Shown here: in pieces, positions 7,603 to 9,815 of the stretch | How positions within the stretch are numbered: position 1 is the first letter of the stretch | Layout of the letters: each line of letters starts with the position of its first letter | Assembly (NCBI GenBank): GCA_964451365.1 | Contig: CAYVIB010000064.1 | Location: 1 to 9,815, forward strand | Direction: 5' to 3' | DNA length: 9,815 bases | From: CAYVIB01 sp964451365 | GTDB lineage: Bacteria; Pseudomonadota; Gammaproteobacteria; Pseudomonadales; Cellvibrionaceae | The notes under the pieces: model-generated | Told to the model about the DNA's origin: nothing | Database searches by the model: none | Seen by the model: only the letters and a program-made list of their open reading frames with translations | Translations under genes and position numbers: made by a program

Positions 7603-7610
7603 GGGGTATC

Positions 7611-9341
7611 ATGGATCTGCAAACGCTAACATTTATCATTGTGGGCCTGACGTTCGCGCTTTATATCGGCATTGCGTTCTGGGCCCGCGCCGGCTCCACC
7701 AAGGAATTCTACATCGCCGGTGGCGGCGTCCACCCCGTCGCGAACGGAATGGCCACGGCGGCCGATTGGATGTCCGCCGCGTCGTTCATCTCCATGGCGG
7801 GCATGATCGCCTTTTTCGGCTATGGCGGCACCGTCTTCCTGATGGGCTGGACCGGCGGTTATGTTCTGCTGGCCATGCTGCTGGCGCCCTACCTGCGCAA
7901 GTACGGCAAATTCACCGTGCCCGAGTTTATCGGGGACCGGTACTATTCCAGGGCCGCGCGTATCGTGGCGGTTATCTGCCTTATCGTTGCATCGGTCACC
8001 TATGTTATCGGCCAGATGAAAGGCATCGGCGTGGCATTTTCCCGTTTCCTGGAGACAAGTTACGAGATGGGACTGTTCATCGGCATGGGCATCGTCTTTG
8101 TCTATGCTGTGATGGGCGGCATGAAGGGCATTACCTATACCCAGATCGCACAGTACTGCGTGCTGATTTTTGCCTATACCATACCGGCAATATTTATTTC
8201 CCTGCAGTTGACGGGTAACCCGATCCCGCAGTTGGGACTTGGCAGCACCCTGAGCGGCACCGATACCTTTCTGCTGGACCGCCTGGACCAGGTGGTGACG
8301 GAATTGGGTTTCGCGGAATATACAACCCAGAAACGATTCAACACCCTGAACACCTTCGTATATACCCTGTCCCTGATGATTGGTACAGCGGGACTGCCGC
8401 ACGTAATTATCCGCTTCTTTACGGTTTCCAAAGTCAGCGACGCCCGTTCCTCCGCCGGATGGGCCCTGGTGTTTATCACCATCCTCTACACCACCGCCCC
8501 CGCTGTCGGCGCCATGGCCCGCATGAATCTTCACAATACAATCGAGCCGCAAAACGGGCAGAATATTCTGTACGAAGAACGCCCCGAGTGGTTCCGAAAC
8601 TGGGAAAAAACCGGTTTGCTGGCTTTTGAGGATAAAGACGGTGATGGTCGCATAAACTACACCGCTGACAAAGCCACCAATGAAATGGTGAAGGTCGATA
8701 ACGACATCATGGTACTGGCCAACCCGGAAATCGCGCGCCTGCCAAACTGGGTGATCGCGCTGGTGGCGGCCGGTGGCCTGGCGGCAGCGCTGTCCACGGC
8801 AGCGGGACTATTGCTGGCCATTTCTTCAGCCGTTTCCCACGATTTACTTAAGGGGATATTCAAGCCCGACATCACCGAAAAGCAGGAACTCCTCGCCAGC
8901 CGGATTTCGATGGCCGGAGCCATTATTCTGGCCGGCTACCTCGGGTTGAATCCACCGGGTTTTGCCGCGGGAACCGTGGCCCTGGCATTCGGGCTCGCGG
9001 CGTCGTCCATCTTCCCGGTATTGATGATGGGCATTTTCAGCAAGCGTGTGAATAAGGAGGGCGCCATCGCCGGCATGGTCGCGGGTCTCAGTGTCACCCT
9101 GCTCTACGTATTCCAACACACCGGCATCATGTTTATCCCCGAAACATCTTACCTGGGTGACATGAAACCGAACTGGTTCCTGGGCATCGAGCCGAATGCC
9201 TTCGGCGCCGTCGGTGCATTTGTGAATTTTGCCGTCGCGTTTACCGTGTCCAAACTGACGCAGGAACCGCCGGAACACATCCAACACATGGTGGATGATA
9301 TTCGTATTCCCGGTGGCGCCGGCACGGCGCAAAGCCACTAG
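7611..9341 (+). CDS. actP: Sodium:solute symporter large subunit, VC_2705 subfamily (ActP-like acetate permease)
   Basis: The 576-residue inner-membrane protein of the SLC5/SSS family probably imports acetate or similar monocarboxylates with Na+. It opens MDLQTLTFIIVGLTFALYIG; the hallmark FYIAGGGVHPVANGMATAADWMSAASF is at about 33-59. The segment GGLAAALSTAAGLLLAISSAVSHDLL (388-413) carries S395-T396, aligned with the PutP sodium ligands S340-T341. A polar insert at about 305-375 contains DKDGDGRINYTAD (341-353), resembling a calcium-binding EF-hand or dockerin loop. I chose the ATG at 7611 because AGGGGG (7601-7606) precedes it by 4 nt; the frame stays open back to 7374, but that part overlaps the DUF4212 gene. 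The tie to DUF4212 places it in the VC_2705 subfamily rather than with E. coli ActP itself, so the symbol is given by role. Substrate is inferred from acs, crbR and crbS. Confidence 0.9.
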   Translation: MDLQTLTFIIVGLTFALYIGIAFWARAGSTKEFYIAGGGVHPVANGMATAADWMSAASFISMAGMIAFFGYGGTVFLMGWTGGYVLLAMLLAPYLRKYGKFTVPEFIGDRYYSRAARIVAVICLIVASVTYVIGQMKGIGVAFSRFLETSYEMGLFIGMGIVFVYAVMGGMKGITYTQIAQYCVLIFAYTIPAIFISLQLTGNPIPQLGLGSTLSGTDTFLLDRLDQVVTELGFAEYTTQKRFNTLNTFVYTLSLMIGTAGLPHVIIRFFTVSKVSDARSSAGWALVFITILYTTAPAVGAMARMNLHNTIEPQNGQNILYEERPEWFRNWEKTGLLAFEDKDGDGRINYTADKATNEMVKVDNDIMVLANPEIARLPNWVIALVAAGGLAAALSTAAGLLLAISSAVSHDLLKGIFKPDITEKQELLASRISMAGAIILAGYLGLNPPGFAAGTVALAFGLAASSIFPVLMMGIFSKRVNKEGAIAGMVAGLSVTLLYVFQHTGIMFIPETSYLGDMKPNWFLGIEPNAFGAVGAFVNFAVAFTVSKLTQEPPEHIQHMVDDIRIPGGAGTAQSH

Positions 9342-9372
9342 CCATTCGCTTTTGCAACATGAAAGGCAGCCA

Positions 9373-9411
9373 GGAACCCGAGACGGAAACGTCTCGAGTT
9401 CTTAAGTTTTT
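9373..9411 (+). terminator. Rho-independent terminator of the symporter operon
   Basis: The arms 9373-9385 and 9390-9402 pair over 13 positions with one C-A mismatch and one terminal G-T pair, capped by a stable GAAA tetraloop (9386-9389). The inner seven pairs are perfect (CGAGACG with CGTCTCG). A run of five T at 9407-9411 follows after a short AAG. It lies 31 bp after the symporter stop codon, so the next gene probably has its own promoter. Confidence 0.85.
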
Positions 9412-9471
9412 CAAGGCCGGGAGAAGTACAATCGAGTTTGATTACCGAGAACGTGCAAGAGTTCGGGCACA

Positions 9472-9815
9472 ATGAAATTTTTAAAAAACAAACATATAGT
9501 GCTGGCCACAGTTATCGCGCCGGTGCTGGCCATTATCGCTTACCTTGCGACAGACTATGTGGTTTCCGAACCACCGCAACGCGCGCAACAGGGGCAAACC
9601 TACAAACTGGCGGCCAGCTCGAATTGCCGTTATCAAAGTGGCATGTGTACCCTGAAAAACGGTGATGTGGAGGTGCATCTTCAAGCCGAACGCCTGGATG
9701 AAAAAAGCGTTAAGCTAACCCTGAATTCGACGCTGGACCTTCAAAAACCGCTGGTCTCGATTGCCACCGGGGAAAACGCCTCACCTCCCATCGCAATGCA
9801 ACAGCTTGATGAAGG
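9472..9815 (+). CDS. Unrecognised membrane-anchored protein, N-terminal 114 residues (runs off window)
   Basis: The ATG at 9472 opens a frame that continues without a stop to the window edge (114 codons plus two bases). The start MKFLKNKH is basic and is followed by one hydrophobic helix (about 9-27, IVLATVIAPVLAIIAYLAT), so the rest is probably periplasmic and tethered to the inner membrane. Residues 45-114 look strand-rich, with C52 and C59 in SNCRYQSGMCTLKNGD, a possible disulfide pair. The ribosome-binding site is modest: AAGAG (9457-9461) 10 nt upstream. The gene follows the symporter terminator, so it is likely a separate unit. I do not recognise the family with certainty; similar small anchored proteins occur in other gammaproteobacteria, but a link to acetate use is only a suggestion from position. 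Confidence 0.75.
   Translation, partial: MKFLKNKHIVLATVIAPVLAIIAYLATDYVVSEPPQRAQQGQTYKLAASSNCRYQSGMCTLKNGDVEVHLQAERLDEKSVKLTLNSTLDLQKPLVSIATGENASPPIAMQQLDE

Noticed and set aside
7374..7610. Open frame extending the large symporter subunit 79 codons upstream
   Set aside because: It overlaps the well-supported DUF4212 gene in another frame, its residues are unlike a membrane protein N-terminus, and the ATG at 7611 has its own ribosome-binding site.
7626..8552. 308-codon open frame opposite the symporter
   Set aside because: Its His/Gly/Gln-rich composition is typical of an antisense shadow of a membrane protein gene.
1..9815. CRISPR array, tRNA, insertion sequence or phage genes
   Set aside because: I saw no regularly spaced repeats, tRNA-like cloverleaf or transposase/integrase motifs on either strand.

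Overview
The window holds what looks like one acetate (or related short-chain monocarboxylate) uptake-and-activation locus from a gammaproteobacterium. The evidence for the host is protein character: a CrbS/CrbR (MxtR/ErdR) two-component pair, a DcaP-like porin and a VC_2705-type symporter are typical of Pseudomonas, Vibrio, Marinobacter and cellvibrionad-type bacteria. Base composition is moderate, roughly half G+C by eye. I cannot name the genus; a marine gammaproteobacterium is a reasonable guess only.

Layout from left to right: (1) the first 218 codons of a DcaP-like outer-membrane porin on the minus strand (654 down to the window edge). (2) A 227-bp divergent regulatory region. (3) acs, acetyl-CoA synthetase (882-2843, plus), followed 28 bp later by crbR, a NarL/LuxR-type response regulator (2872-3531), so the two are probably one operon. 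(4) A 167-bp convergent gap with only a weak hairpin. (5) crbS on the minus strand (7175-3699), a 1158-residue sensor kinase whose N-terminal half is an SLC5 sodium/solute symporter, followed by STAC-like, PAS, kinase and receiver parts. (6) A 166-bp divergent regulatory region. (7) A DUF4212 small symporter subunit (7342-7602) and its large SLC5 subunit (7611-9341), closed by a strong rho-independent terminator. (8) The start of an unrecognised membrane-anchored protein (9472 to the edge). No gene-free stretch is longer than 300 bases.

How the parts fit: the porin would admit small organic acids across the outer membrane, the DUF4212/SLC5 pair would import acetate across the inner membrane with Na+, and Acs would convert it to acetyl-CoA. 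CrbS and CrbR are known in Vibrio cholerae and Pseudomonas as the regulators of acs and acetate uptake genes; here they sit inside the cluster they presumably control. The most informative non-coding signal is a recurrent TAG(T/A)CTA element. It occurs in both divergent regions, 60-70 bp upstream of the porin, acs and symporter start codons, and is the best candidate for the CrbR operator. A second observation comes from comparing the two SLC5 domains in the window: the working transporter has the Ser-Thr pair expected of the sodium site, and the sensor has Ala-Met there.
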